DNA of 64,000 nt from Corynebacterium marambiense. GTDB lineage: Bacteria > Actinomycetota > Actinomycetes > Mycobacteriales > Mycobacteriaceae. This document shows positions 27,437 to 36,088 of the stretch, one piece after another. How positions within the stretch are numbered: the first letter of the stretch is position 1; each line of letters starts with the position of its first letter. Location of the stretch: the NCBI RefSeq assembly GCF_016342275.1, contig NZ_JAEIOT010000004.1, positions 186,001 to 250,000 on the forward strand, in the 5' to 3' direction. Below the pieces are notes generated by a model, which was not told the DNA's origin, did not search any database, and saw only the letters and a program-made list of their open reading frames with translations. A program made the position numbers and the translations under genes.

Positions 27437-28183
27437 CTACTTGCCGCCCTGGGCGGCGACGGCTGCGGCACCGGCCGCTGCCGCCTCGGGATCGAGGTAG
27501 GTTCCGCCCGGGTTGAGGACGTTGCCCTTCTCATCAAGCTCGAAGATGAGCGGGATTCCGGTGGGGATGTTCAGACCCGCGATGTCTTCGTCGGAGATGC
27601 CGTCGAGGTGCTTGACCAGGGCCCGGAGGGAGTTTCCGTGTGCCGCCAGCAGGACGGTTTCACCCGCCAGTACGCGGGGCAGGATCTCCTCGGTGAAGTA
27701 CGGCACGAAACGTGCGACGACGTCCTTGAGGCACTCGGTGTCCGGCACCGTGTCGAGGTCGGCGTAGCGGGGATCGTGTGCCTGCGAGAACTCGGAGTCC
27801 GGGTCCAGTGCCGGCGGCGGAGTGTCGTAGGAACGGCGCCATGCCATGAACTGTTCCTCGCCGTACTTGTCCTTCGTCTCGGCTTTGTTCAAGCCCTGGA
27901 GGGCGCCGTAATGACGCTCGTTGAGGCGCCAGTCACGGACGACGGGGATCCAGTGCCGGTCAGCGGCATCGAGGGCGATGTTGGCCGTGTTGATGGCGCG
28001 ACGCTGCAGGGAGGTGTAGACCACGTCCGGCAGGATGTCGTTCTCGCGCAGCAGCTCACCACCGCGGCGGGCTTCAGCGCGACCCTTGTCGGTCAGGTCG
28101 ACGTCCACCCACCCGGTGAACTGGTTCGAGGCGTTCCACTGGCTCTGGCCGTGGCGGAGCAGAATTAACTTTCCAGTACTCAT
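27437..28183 (-). CDS. gpmA: 2,3-bisphosphoglycerate-dependent phosphoglycerate mutase
   Basis: GpmA interconverts 3- and 2-phosphoglycerate in glycolysis through a phosphohistidine. The 248-residue protein carries the RHG motif ([12 protein letters not shown]), the conserved [11 protein letters not shown] and [13 protein letters not shown] segments and the second catalytic His in [16 protein letters not shown]. Of two in-frame ATGs, 28183 is chosen because relatives start 3-5 residues before KLILLRHG and an AACAAT hexamer ends 7 nt upstream; 28192 is the alternative. The tail is Ala/Gly-rich. Confidence 0.95.
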   Translation of the reverse strand: MSTGKLILLRHGQSQWNASNQFTGWVDVDLTDKGRAEARRGGELLRENDILPDVVYTSLQRRAINTANIALDAADRHWIPVVRDWRLNERHYGALQGLNKAETKDKYGEEQFMAWRRSYDTPPPALDPDSEFSQAHDPRYADLDTVPDTECLKDVVARFVPYFTEEILPRVLAGETVLLAAHGNSLRALVKHLDGISDEDIAGLNIPTGIPLIFELDEKGNVLNPGGTYLDPEAAAAGAAAVAAQGGK

Positions 28184-28284
28184 ACCCACCATTGTTCCAC
28201 GCGCCGCGTCATCGTGCCCACGGTGGACGGGAAGCCCTGGCAGGATTCACCGGATATTCACGCGAGGGCCATCGGTTGACGTGG

Positions 28285-29547
28285 TCACCCGGACGCCCTG
28301 CGTGAATAGCACCGTTCCGGGGCGTGCTCAATGATCCCGCGGTAGAGTTCCGCGAGATTCGCGGCGGTCCGCGGCCAGCTGAATTCCGCGGCGTGCCCCA
28401 CCGCGGACTCACCCATCGCGATCCGCGCAGCATCGTCGTCGAGTAGGACGGCGAGGGCATCCGCCCATGCCGTCGCCTCGTGCGAATCGACCAGCACACC
28501 ACTCTTCCCGTCGGCGACGGCGATCGGGAGCCCCCCGACGCGCGCTGCGACGACAGGGGTGCCCGCCGCCTGCGCCTCGACTGCGACCAGACCGAAGGAC
28601 TCGTTGTAACTGGGGACCGCGACGATGTCCGCAGCCCGGTAGACGGTGACCAGTTCCTCCGGGGGTCGGGGGTCGAGGAATCTGATCCGGCGTGCGACAC
28701 CGAGTTCCTTCGCGAGGTCGCGGTACTGCTCGGGGGTCGCCGCAGGCCCGGACGGACCACCGCAGATGATGACCCGGAGATTGCGGTGAGGGTCCCTCCG
28801 GAGCAGTTCCGCCACGGCCCGGACCAGAACCTGTGGCCCCTTGAACTCCTGCAACCGGCCAACGAAGGCGACGACCTTCGCGTGTAACGGGATCCCGAGT
28901 TCACGGCGACAGCGTTCGGTCGCGCGTTCTGTACCCGGGGTGAAGAGTTCAGTGTCGGCGCCCGGCGGGATGACGGTGATCGAGTCCGGTACCGCGTCAT
29001 AGTGGCGCTCCAGGTTCAGCGCCTCTTCACGGGTGTTGACGACCAACTGATCCGCGTTATCCACTATCTGCTGCTCACAGATGCGGCGGGCCTCCGATTC
29101 CGGCGAGTCCTCCGCGCTGATGTGTTCGTTCTTCACCGCCGCGAGCGTGTGGGCGGTGTGCACCAGCGGGACCTGCCAGACGTCCCGGAGCAGCCATCCG
29201 ACCTGCCCGGAAAGCCAGTAGTGGGAATGGATCACGTCGTAGCTGAGTGCTGCACAGCGGGCGAACAACAGGATTCCTCCGGCGAACGCGGCCAGCTGCG
29301 TCGGTAGCGCTTCCTTGTCTAGCCCCTCGTAAGGGCCGGCAACGATGTTGATGACCCTGAGGTTGGGTTCCACCTCGACTACCTCCCCCTGGCTGGGCCG
29401 GGTGGCGCGGGTGAACACATCCACCGAGATCCCGTTTCTGGCGAGCTGCCGGGCGGTGGAGGCGATGTAGACGTTCATTCCCCCTGCGTCCCCGCGACCG
29501 GGCTGCTGCAGCGGGGACGTGTGCATGGAGATCATCGCGACGCGCAT
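28285..29547 (-). CDS. mshA: D-inositol-3-phosphate glycosyltransferase (mycothiol synthesis)
   Basis: MshA transfers GlcNAc from UDP-GlcNAc to inositol-3-phosphate, the first step of mycothiol synthesis. The 420-residue GT4/GT-B enzyme starts [17 protein letters not shown], contains [10 protein letters not shown] and [15 protein letters not shown], and has the nucleotide-sugar signature [23 protein letters not shown]. Three upstream in-frame codons could also start it, but ATG 29547 matches the conserved N-terminus and a TATGAT hexamer ends 7 nt before it, suggesting leaderless transcription. It is 101 bp upstream of gpmA's... downstream neighbour gpmA on the same strand and divergent from the acyl-CoA ligase gene. 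Confidence 0.95.
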   Translation of the reverse strand: MRVAMISMHTSPLQQPGRGDAGGMNVYIASTARQLARNGISVDVFTRATRPSQGEVVEVEPNLRVINIVAGPYEGLDKEALPTQLAAFAGGILLFARCAALSYDVIHSHYWLSGQVGWLLRDVWQVPLVHTAHTLAAVKNEHISAEDSPESEARRICEQQIVDNADQLVVNTREEALNLERHYDAVPDSITVIPPGADTELFTPGTERATERCRRELGIPLHAKVVAFVGRLQEFKGPQVLVRAVAELLRRDPHRNLRVIICGGPSGPAATPEQYRDLAKELGVARRIRFLDPRPPEELVTVYRAADIVAVPSYNESFGLVAVEAQAAGTPVVAARVGGLPIAVADGKSGVLVDSHEATAWADALAVLLDDDAARIAMGESAVGHAAEFSWPRTAANLAELYRGIIEHAPERCYSRRASG

Positions 29548-29554
29548 GACGGCC

Positions 29555-29560
29555 ATCATA
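29555..29560 (-). promoter_or_regulatory. Putative -10 element of mshA (leaderless)
   Basis: TATGAT on the minus strand is one base from the TATAAT ideal and ends exactly 7 nt before the mshA ATG at 29547. It decides the start codon among several in-frame choices. Confidence 0.55.
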
Positions 29561-29600
29561 ATCTTCGCCCCCCACCGGTACCCGGTCCGACCGGGAACAC

Positions 29601-29634
29601 GAGTGAACACTCATCTTTCGAGGCTATACTCGAA
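29601..29634. promoter_or_regulatory. Promoter with two palindromes upstream of the acyl-CoA ligase
   Basis: GAGTGAACACTC (29601-29612) is a 12-bp sequence with 5-bp arms, and TTCGAG/CTCGAA arms (29617-29634) enclose TATACT (29625-29630), a good -10 hexamer for the plus strand. An operator overlapping the -10 suggests repression, possibly by a TetR-type fatty-acid regulator. The regulator is a guess. Confidence 0.4.
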
Positions 29635-29793
29635 TAGTACTGACGTTCTCCCCACCGGCCGAGGGGGATACCCACGCGAGGCTGGATCATCATGCTCCAC
29701 GCCTGCTCCTGCCATCACCCACAGCGTCGGCACCACTTCGGGCGATGCACACGATCCCCCGCCGGTGCGCACATATTCCTACGAAGGGACACC

Positions 29794-31545
29794 ATGTCGG
29801 CACTTGAATCAAAAGCCTGGCTCGAACACTACGCGGACTGGACACCGCACAGCCTCGAGTACGGCGACACGACGCTGATCGACCACTACAACAACAACCT
29901 GGCGGTCAACGGCGACAAGAACGCCACCCGATTCTTCGGCCGGACCCAGTCCTACAACGATCTCGACCGCCAGGTGCGGCGGGCGGCCGCCGGGCTCCGG
30001 GCTTTCGGTGTCCGCCCGGGCGACCGCGTCGCCCTCCTGATGCCGAACTGCCCGCAGCACATCATCGCCTTCTACGCGGTGCTGAAGCTCGGCGCCACCG
30101 TCGTGGAACACAATCCTCTCTACACCGCCCACGAGCTGGAGCATCCGTTCAACGACCACGGCGCCCGGGTCGCCATCTGCTGGGACAAAACCTCCGGAAC
30201 CCTGGAGAAACTGCGGGGCCGCACCCAGCTCGAGACGATCATCAGCGTCAACATGACCGAGGCGATGCCCCGCAGTCAGCAGCTCCTACTGAAGCTGCCA
30301 CTCCCGATGATCCACAAGATGCGCGACCGTCTGACCGGAGATGCACCGAACACGGTCCCCTGGGAGGCACTCATCGGCCAGGCCATCGGGGGCGACGGCC
30401 GCAATCTCGAGGACCCGGAGATCACGAAGGACGACATTGCCCTCATCCTCTACACCTCCGGCACCACCGGCGCCCCCAAGGGTGCGCAACTGAGCCACGC
30501 GAACCTCGTCGCCAACATCATCCAGGGCAAACACTGGGTGCCCGGGCTGGGCGAAAAGGACGAGGTTATGCTCGCTGCATTGCCGATGTTCCACGCGTAC
30601 GGCCTGACCATGAACGTCACCCTCGGTGTATTCATCGGCGGCGAGATCATCCTGCTGCCGGCCCCGGATCTGAAGCTCATCATGAAGGTGATGAAGAAAA
30701 ACACCCCAACCTGGCTGCCCGGTGTCCCGGCACTCTACGAGCGCATCGTCGAGGCCGCGGAAACCGCCGGGATCGATATCTCCGGCGTGCGGAACAGCTT
30801 CTGCGGCGCCTCGACCCTGCCCACCCGCACCGTCGAGCGGTGGGAGCGCTACACCGGTGGTCTGCTCGTCGAGGGCTACGGCCTGACAGAGACGTCGCCG
30901 ATCATCGTCGGCAACCCGATGACCCCGAAACGGCGCCCCGGCTACGTCGGGGTTCCCTTCCCGGACACCGAGGTCCGCATCGCTGACCCGGACAACCTCG
31001 ACGTCACGGTTCCCGACGGCCAGGAGGGCGAGGTTCTCGTCCGTGGCCCCCAGGTGTTCCACGGCTACCTGAACCAGCCGGAGGCTACCGAGAAGTCCTT
31101 CCACGACGGCTGGTACTGCACCGGCGACGTCGGGGTCATGGAACCGGACGGGTTCATCCGCCTGGTGGCACGCATCAAGGAGGTCATCATCACGGGTGGA
31201 TTCAACGTGTACCCGGGCGAGGTGGAGGAGGCACTGATGGCGCATCCCGATGTCGCCGACGCCACCGTGGTGGGGATGCCCCGCTCCGACGGCTCCGAGT
31301 CCGTGGTCGCCGCGATCACCCTCACTGAAGGGGCCGCCCTCGATCCGGAGGGGCTGAAGGAACACTGCCGTGAACTGTTGACCAGGTACAAGGTACCCCG
31401 GCGGTTCTACCACTTCGATGAGATGCCGCGGGACCAGATCGGCAAGATCCGCCGCCGGGAGGTCCGGGACCAGCTCGTCGAGCGCTACGGCAGCGAGGCG
31501 GAGAAGAAGGCGCTGAGAAAGGCCGAGGAGAACCGGGGGAAGTAG
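29794..31545 (+). CDS. Long-chain fatty acid--CoA ligase (FadD-like)
   Basis: This 583-residue AMP-forming ligase activates fatty acids with ATP and CoA. Visible motifs are the P-loop-like LILYTSGTTGAPKGA, the EGYGLTETSP substrate/AMP motif, the hinge aspartate in DGWYCTGDVG, and the C-terminal lysine region GKIRRREVR. The ATG at 29794 follows GAAGGGAC; the frame extends 34 codons upstream without similarity. It is divergent from mshA, with palindromes in the promoter, and ends at a bidirectional hairpin shared with murB. The family includes ligases for beta-oxidation and for mycolate precursors; which applies is not clear. Confidence 0.92.
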   Translation: MSALESKAWLEHYADWTPHSLEYGDTTLIDHYNNNLAVNGDKNATRFFGRTQSYNDLDRQVRRAAAGLRAFGVRPGDRVALLMPNCPQHIIAFYAVLKLGATVVEHNPLYTAHELEHPFNDHGARVAICWDKTSGTLEKLRGRTQLETIISVNMTEAMPRSQQLLLKLPLPMIHKMRDRLTGDAPNTVPWEALIGQAIGGDGRNLEDPEITKDDIALILYTSGTTGAPKGAQLSHANLVANIIQGKHWVPGLGEKDEVMLAALPMFHAYGLTMNVTLGVFIGGEIILLPAPDLKLIMKVMKKNTPTWLPGVPALYERIVEAAETAGIDISGVRNSFCGASTLPTRTVERWERYTGGLLVEGYGLTETSPIIVGNPMTPKRRPGYVGVPFPDTEVRIADPDNLDVTVPDGQEGEVLVRGPQVFHGYLNQPEATEKSFHDGWYCTGDVGVMEPDGFIRLVARIKEVIITGGFNVYPGEVEEALMAHPDVADATVVGMPRSDGSESVVAAITLTEGAALDPEGLKEHCRELLTRYKVPRRFYHFDEMPRDQIGKIRRREVRDQLVERYGSEAEKKALRKAEENRGK

Positions 31546-31556
31546 CCCTCCCCAAC

Positions 31557-31588
31557 GTGAATGGCCCACCCGAGGTGGGCCGTTCATG
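31557..31588. terminator. Bidirectional terminator between acyl-CoA ligase and murB
   Basis: GGCCCACC and GGTGGGCC arms (31563-31570, 31574-31581) with a 3-nt loop and partial outer pairing lie between the convergent genes, 17 bp past the ligase stop and 40 bp past the murB stop. Confidence 0.75.
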
Positions 31589-31621
31589 TGTCCGCTGCCG
31601 TTGTCCGGGGCACGGAGACGG

Positions 31622-32782
31622 TCACCCGTCGATGTCGACACCGACCCAGACGGGTTCCGGGTGCAGGGTGACCCCGAAGGCGTCCCGAACCCCGGCGCGC
31701 ACCTCACGGGCGAGTGCCACGAGATCTGCGGTCGTGGCCGCTCCCCGGTTCGTCAGCGCGAGGGTGTGCCGGGTGGACAGTCGCACCGGAGCCTCCGGGC
31801 CCGGATGCCCCTTACCGAACCCGGCGCGCTCGATGAGCCACGCCGCCGAGAGTTTCAACAGCCCTTCACCCGCGGGATAACAGGGCATCGCGTCCGCGAC
31901 CGTGCCGCCGTACAGACCGGCGACGGCGACCCGCACGTCCGCGACGTCACTGTCGGCGATGACGGGATTGGTGAAGAAGGATCCGGCGGACCAGGTGTCA
32001 TGGTCCGCCGGATCATGGACCATCCCTTTTCCGCGTCGCAGTTCAAGGACGGCGTCCCGGACCAGGGCCGCTGGTCGACGCACACCGTCCGCGGTCCCGG
32101 TATCGGCGGCGGTCACACCCAATCGCCGGGCGAGTTCCCCGAACCGGAGTGGTGCGCTCAATCCATCGGTGCGAAGCTGGAGTTCGATCGCCAGCACGAC
32201 ACCTCTACCGGTGTGTTTCAGGTTCGAGGTCCGGTACCCCAGGTCGAGTGCCTCAGTCGGCACCCACTCCACAGTGCCGGTCGCCCGTTCCAGGAGGAGC
32301 ACCCGAGTGAGCACATCGGCGATCTCCGCCCCGTAGGCCCCGACATTCTGCACCGGTGTGGCCCCGGCGCTCCCGGGGATACCGGAGAGACACTCGATCC
32401 CGCCCAGCCCCGCGTCGATGGCGGCGGCAACGACGTCGTCCCACACGGCTCCCGCTTCCGCGCGCAGCACACCCCGCTCCGCATCGATGTGAACGTCTGT
32501 GCAATCCGCGACGACAGCGATCAGGGGCAGGTCCCCATCAGCGACGACGAGGTTCGAGCCGCCGCCGACAACCAGTAGCGGAATCTCCAGGGAGTCCGCC
32601 CGGGTGACCGCGGTGCCGAGCGCAGCCGTCGTCGCGCAGTACATGGCACCCACCGGGCGGCCACCGAGATGGAGGGTTGTGGCATCGGCGAAGCGGAAGT
32701 CGTCGGCGAAGCGGATCCCGTCAACCCCCTGGAGAGCGTCATGGAGTTCGTTAAATCTGTGGGTCAGCGATGAAGGGGACAC
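31622..32782 (-). CDS. murB: UDP-N-acetylenolpyruvoylglucosamine reductase
   Basis: MurB reduces UDP-GlcNAc-enolpyruvate to UDP-MurNAc in peptidoglycan synthesis, using FAD and NADPH. The 386-residue protein shows the FAD motif VVGGGSNLVVAD, the IPGSAGATPVQNVGAYGAE segment, RTSNLKHTGRG, the catalytic SAGSFFTNPV (Ser) and the late catalytic Glu in HPEPVWVGVDIDG. It is the longer type I form. The GTG at 32782 is the only standard start before the conserved N-terminus, and a TACCGT hexamer ends 7 nt upstream. It is divergent from the DUF2505 gene by only 23 bp. Confidence 0.94.
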   Translation of the reverse strand: MSPSSLTHRFNELHDALQGVDGIRFADDFRFADATTLHLGGRPVGAMYCATTAALGTAVTRADSLEIPLLVVGGGSNLVVADGDLPLIAVVADCTDVHIDAERGVLRAEAGAVWDDVVAAAIDAGLGGIECLSGIPGSAGATPVQNVGAYGAEIADVLTRVLLLERATGTVEWVPTEALDLGYRTSNLKHTGRGVVLAIELQLRTDGLSAPLRFGELARRLGVTAADTGTADGVRRPAALVRDAVLELRRGKGMVHDPADHDTWSAGSFFTNPVIADSDVADVRVAVAGLYGGTVADAMPCYPAGEGLLKLSAAWLIERAGFGKGHPGPEAPVRLSTRHTLALTNRGAATTADLVALAREVRAGVRDAFGVTLHPEPVWVGVDIDG

Positions 32783-32789
32783 CCTCTTA

Positions 32790-32799
32790 ACGGTAGTCT
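32790..32799. promoter_or_regulatory. Overlapping back-to-back -10 elements of murB and the DUF2505 gene
   Basis: TACCGT for murB (32790-32795, minus) and TAGTCT for the DUF2505 gene (32794-32799, plus) share two bases. They end 7 and 6 nt before the respective start codons. Both genes appear leaderless and their polymerases cannot bind at once. Confidence 0.55.
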
Positions 32800-32805
32800 T
32801 AACCC

Positions 32806-33309
32806 ATGACCACGCGTAAAGAGAACACTGCAACCGTCAATTTCCCGCCGGCAGCGGTCCACGCTGCACTGACCAACCGCGAGTACTGGGAGTACAACGT
32901 AGCCCACCTCTCCTCCGAAGCCGGCGAGGTGCACTCCTTCGAGGCCGTCGACGGTGGCGCCGAGATCGTGCTCTACGAGGTTATGCCCACCGACCTCCTG
33001 CCCGAGGCCGTCCGCGCGATGATCAGCCAGGCGCTGAAGATCAAGCGCACCGTGAAGATCGGCCCGCTGAACGGCTCCGACGCCGAGGGCCGCTACGTCG
33101 CGGACGTCAAGGGCGCACCCGTCGACTTCGCCGGCGACTTGAAGCTGACCGGTGATGAGTCCACCGCCACGATGCACTACAACCACGAGATCAACGTCAC
33201 GGTCCCGTTCATGGGTCCCGCCATCGAGCCGAAGGTTGCTGACGCCGTCGCCGAGCTCACGGTCACCGAGGCTGAGCTGACCGAGAAGTGGATCTCCGAG
33301 AACAACTGA
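32806..33309 (+). CDS. DUF2505 family protein (SRPBCC/START-like fold)
   Basis: This 167-residue soluble protein belongs to a family restricted largely to Actinobacteria. The alternating strands and the long C-terminal helix (KVADAVAELTVTEAELTEKWI) fit an SRPBCC helix-grip fold with a lipid- or ligand-sized cavity. Relatives have no assigned function. The ATG at 32806 follows a TAGTCT box by 6 nt, so the transcript is probably leaderless. It precedes the methyltransferase gene by 19 bp, likely in one operon, and shares its promoter DNA with murB. Confidence 0.85.
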   Translation: MTTRKENTATVNFPPAAVHAALTNREYWEYNVAHLSSEAGEVHSFEAVDGGAEIVLYEVMPTDLLPEAVRAMISQALKIKRTVKIGPLNGSDAEGRYVADVKGAPVDFAGDLKLTGDESTATMHYNHEINVTVPFMGPAIEPKVADAVAELTVTEAELTEKWISENN

Positions 33310-33328
33310 GCCATCCGTACGTCCCCTG

Positions 33329-34144
33329 ATGGCCGATCACGCGCACAATCTGGCTGCGGATTTCTCCGCCGGTCGTGGTCGGCCCATCGGTGTGTCCACC
33401 CGCGGGACCACCAACCAGAACCGGCTCCGCCGGTGCGACCGGTGGATGCTCCATGAGCCACGTATCGGCGGGGTGCTGCGGCGAGCTGACGCTCCGCTGG
33501 CGCTCGATGTCGGATACGGCGCCTCGGACACCACGACCGTCGAGTGGGCGCAGCGCCTGCGCACGCTCCGACCGGACATCGCGGTCTCCGGTCTGGAGAT
33601 CACCCCGGAGCGGGTTCTTCCCCCCAGGGACGGCGTCACCTTCGAGCTCGGCGGATTTGAGCTCGCAGGGCACACCCCCCACCTGGTCCGTGCCTTCAAT
33701 GTGCTCCGCCAATACGACGTCGAGCAGGTCCGTCCGGCATGGGAAACCGTGACCTCGCGGCTCGCCCCAGACGGGGTCTTCGTCGAGGGAACCTGTGACG
33801 AGCTGGGACGCCGATGCAGTTGGGTACTTCTCGACGCACGCGGCCCTGTCTCGCTCACCCTCGCGTGGGATCCGTTCGACGTCGAACGTCCCTCCGATGT
33901 CGCAGCGAGGCTCCCGAAGATCCTCATCCACCGGAACATTCCGGGTGAACCCATCCACGCGCTTCTGACCGCAGCCGATCGTGCCTGGGAGCATGCCGCC
34001 GGTTGGGCGCCTCACGGGCCACGGGTCCGGTGGCGGGAGGCCCGCCGTCTCCTCGCCAGATCGGGGGTCCCGCTCACTCCCATCCGTCGCCCGGTCCGGG
34101 ACTGTCTGCTCTCGGTTCCGTGGTCGGCGGTGGCGCCGGCTTAG
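33329..34144 (+). CDS. Class I SAM-dependent methyltransferase-like protein
   Basis: This 271-residue protein contains a SAM-binding-like motif I (PLALDVGYGASDTTTVEWA), an acidic second strand (SGLEITPERV) and the later VFVEGTCDELGRRCSW segment. The substrate is not known; relatives are conserved in corynebacteria and mycobacteria. The ATG at 33329 follows the DUF2505 gene by 19 bp. The C-terminal third is Arg/Pro-rich. Identification to the fold is fairly good, but activity is not shown. Confidence 0.78.
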   Translation: MADHAHNLAADFSAGRGRPIGVSTRGTTNQNRLRRCDRWMLHEPRIGGVLRRADAPLALDVGYGASDTTTVEWAQRLRTLRPDIAVSGLEITPERVLPPRDGVTFELGGFELAGHTPHLVRAFNVLRQYDVEQVRPAWETVTSRLAPDGVFVEGTCDELGRRCSWVLLDARGPVSLTLAWDPFDVERPSDVAARLPKILIHRNIPGEPIHALLTAADRAWEHAAGWAPHGPRVRWREARRLLARSGVPLTPIRRPVRDCLLSVPWSAVAPA

Positions 34145-34499
34145 GCGGTTCCCGCAGCAGGCGACGGACGGTCGCATCCCGGGACACACACCTGGATGTC
34201 CCCGCCCGCCGTACCGTCACCCCGCCGCTGCCGCCCGCCGTGTTCAACCAACCGTGGGAAGGACTCCGGTTGATGCACCGGACGGGCCGCCCGGGCGTGT
34301 GGACCGGGACCGGACGTCATCTCCTTTCCCACGGTTCGGCGGAGCTCCACCGCTCGTTCCCTCCGTACAGCTACCGTTCAGGCAGGTCAGAGAACACTGT
34401 TACCGAAAGTTACGGGGACGGCAGGGGACGATCACGGTACCCCCACGATGTGGCCCGCCGGTGTGGCGCAGGGGACGAAGATCAGGAACACTGGGAAAA
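34145..34499. other. Intergenic region without recognised gene
   Basis: These 355 bp between the methyltransferase and the DUF2993 gene have no ORF with a ribosome site or family resemblance on either strand. No clear terminator or promoter was seen, although the DUF2993 promoter must lie here if it is transcribed alone. Confidence 0.5.
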
Positions 34500-35312
34500 A
34501 TGAGTAGACCTGTGAGCAAGAAACGCGGTTCAGTCTGGTGGAAGATCCTGTTGGGTGTCATCGTCGTCCTCTTCATCATCCTCCTGGTCGCGGAGGTGGC
34601 ACTCAGAATGTTCATCACCAAGGAGCTGGAGGACGATTTCACGAAGCAGGCCGCGATGACGGGTGTAGTGACCGAGGAGAAGCCCGAGATCGGATTCGGA
34701 CCGGCGCCCCTCCTGCTGTCGATCGCCACCGGTACGATTCCCACGGTGAACATCTCGACACCCTCCACCCTGCAGATAGTTCCCCCGGTCGGCGGCGAGT
34801 CCGGCCTGACTGTCAAGGGCACGCCGGCCGCAGACCTCCGCATCACGGATCTCGCACTGCGCGGATCAGAGGGACTCGTCGCCGGGCACATCGTCGTGGA
34901 GACGGACATCTCCGATGACATGATGCTCGCCCAAGTTCAGACAGCGATGCTGGAGCAGACCAGCATGGCCGGCGACGGTCTCACGGGTGCGCTCCTGCAG
35001 AACCTGGTGAAGGTCACCGACATCACGACCGATCCCGGGACAGGCACCCTGGACATCGAGTTCACCGACGGCGCCGCGCACATCGTGATCAGACCGAGTG
35101 CCGTCGACGGGCAACTGCAGATGGAGGCCACGGAGGCCCGTCTGTTCGGTTTCGCACTGCCCGATGAGGTCGCGGATACGATCAGCAGGGCCCTGAAGTC
35201 AGGTGCCGCGGACATGGGCGAAGGAATGGCCGTCGATGATGTCTCCGTCCGCCGGGGGGGCATGCACCTGCAGATGAGCGGGGAGAACATCAACCTCAAC
35301 GAGATGGGGTGA
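34500..35312 (+). CDS. DUF2993 (LmeA-like) secreted or membrane-anchored protein
   Basis: This 270-residue protein starts with a short basic cytosolic end and one hydrophobic helix (residues 14-37, WWKILLGVIVVLFIILL), followed by an extracytoplasmic beta-rich domain of the DUF2993 type. In mycobacteria LmeA of this family binds phosphoinositides and takes part in lipomannan elongation, so a role in envelope glycolipids is plausible. The ATG at 34500 gives the usual N-terminus; the open frame reaches 173 codons upstream without meaning. It is convergent with deoC, whose stop lies 10 bp away. Confidence 0.85.
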   Translation: MSRPVSKKRGSVWWKILLGVIVVLFIILLVAEVALRMFITKELEDDFTKQAAMTGVVTEEKPEIGFGPAPLLLSIATGTIPTVNISTPSTLQIVPPVGGESGLTVKGTPAADLRITDLALRGSEGLVAGHIVVETDISDDMMLAQVQTAMLEQTSMAGDGLTGALLQNLVKVTDITTDPGTGTLDIEFTDGAAHIVIRPSAVDGQLQMEATEARLFGFALPDEVADTISRALKSGAADMGEGMAVDDVSVRRGGMHLQMSGENINLNEMG

Positions 35313-35321
35313 CGGGAAGGG

Positions 35322-36014
35322 TCACTCCCCGGAATCGGTGGTGGGGGCGGCGTCGAGGATCGCGGACACCCCATCACCCACGGACAGCCGGGTCGCCCCC
35401 GCCGCGATGAGCTCCCTGGCCTGATCGAAAGCCGTGATTCCACCGGCGGCTTCGATCCCGAGTTCCCGCCCCACTTCGTCCGCGATGATCCGGACCGCCT
35501 CCGGGGTGGCCCCGGGACAGTCGAACCAGCCGGTCGAGGTACGGACATAGTTCGCCCCCGCCGTCCGGGCGGCCCGCGCAGCCGTTCGGATCGCCGCGTC
35601 GTCCAGGAGACCGGTCTCGATGATCACCTTGAGGGTGACCGGTGCGGGTACGGCCTCCCGGACCGCGACGATCTCCCCAATCATGCGGTTGGTGTCCCCG
35701 GCGCGGGCCGCGGCAAGGTCGATCACCACATCCACCTCATCGGCGCCGGATTCCACCGCCAGACGGGCCTCCGCCGCCTTGATTAGCTGATGGTGCTTCC
35801 CCGAGGGGAACCCGCAGACGGAGACGACCCGTAGCCCGTAGCCGTCCGCGGCGCTCGTCGCGTGCAGCATGGACGGTGTGACACACACGTGACCGACCCC
35901 GAGTTCGAGGGCCTTCGCAACGTGCTCCCGGACCTCCGCGACACTCGCCCACGGGGCATCGAGTGTGTAGTCGATCATGGCGGCCAGGCGGTCACGGGTG
36001 ATGGTGTCGTTCAT
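35322..36014 (-). CDS. deoC: Deoxyribose-phosphate aldolase with a Lys-to-Arg active-site change
   Basis: DeoC cleaves 2-deoxyribose-5-phosphate to acetaldehyde and glyceraldehyde-3-phosphate. The 230-residue TIM barrel has the VCVTPSML and SGADEVDVVIDL segments, the Schiff-base lysine in TLKVIIETGLL (Lys129) and the phosphate loop near the C-terminus (AAGGITAF, GATRLSVGDG). The second catalytic lysine motif, KTSTG in most relatives (Lys201 in E. coli), reads YVRTSTGW here (Arg158). That may lower or alter activity. The ATG at 36014 starts the conserved domain. It is divergent from purU with 74 bp between starts. Confidence 0.92.
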   Translation of the reverse strand: MNDTITRDRLAAMIDYTLDAPWASVAEVREHVAKALELGVGHVCVTPSMLHATSAADGYGLRVVSVCGFPSGKHHQLIKAAEARLAVESGADEVDVVIDLAAARAGDTNRMIGEIVAVREAVPAPVTLKVIIETGLLDDAAIRTAARAARTAGANYVRTSTGWFDCPGATPEAVRIIADEVGRELGIEAAGGITAFDQARELIAAGATRLSVGDGVSAILDAAPTTDSGE

Positions 36015-36075
36015 AGCTAAAGAGCCTAGCTTGTTCACGGCGGGACCGGCGGTGAGCGGTACTTGACCTCCGGAG

Positions 36076-36081
36076 TAGAAT
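36076..36081 (+). promoter_or_regulatory. Putative -10 element of purU (leaderless)
   Basis: TAGAAT ends exactly 7 nt before the purU ATG at 36089, and there is no purine-rich ribosome site in the gap. Confidence 0.5.
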
Positions 36082-36088
36082 CCCTGGA

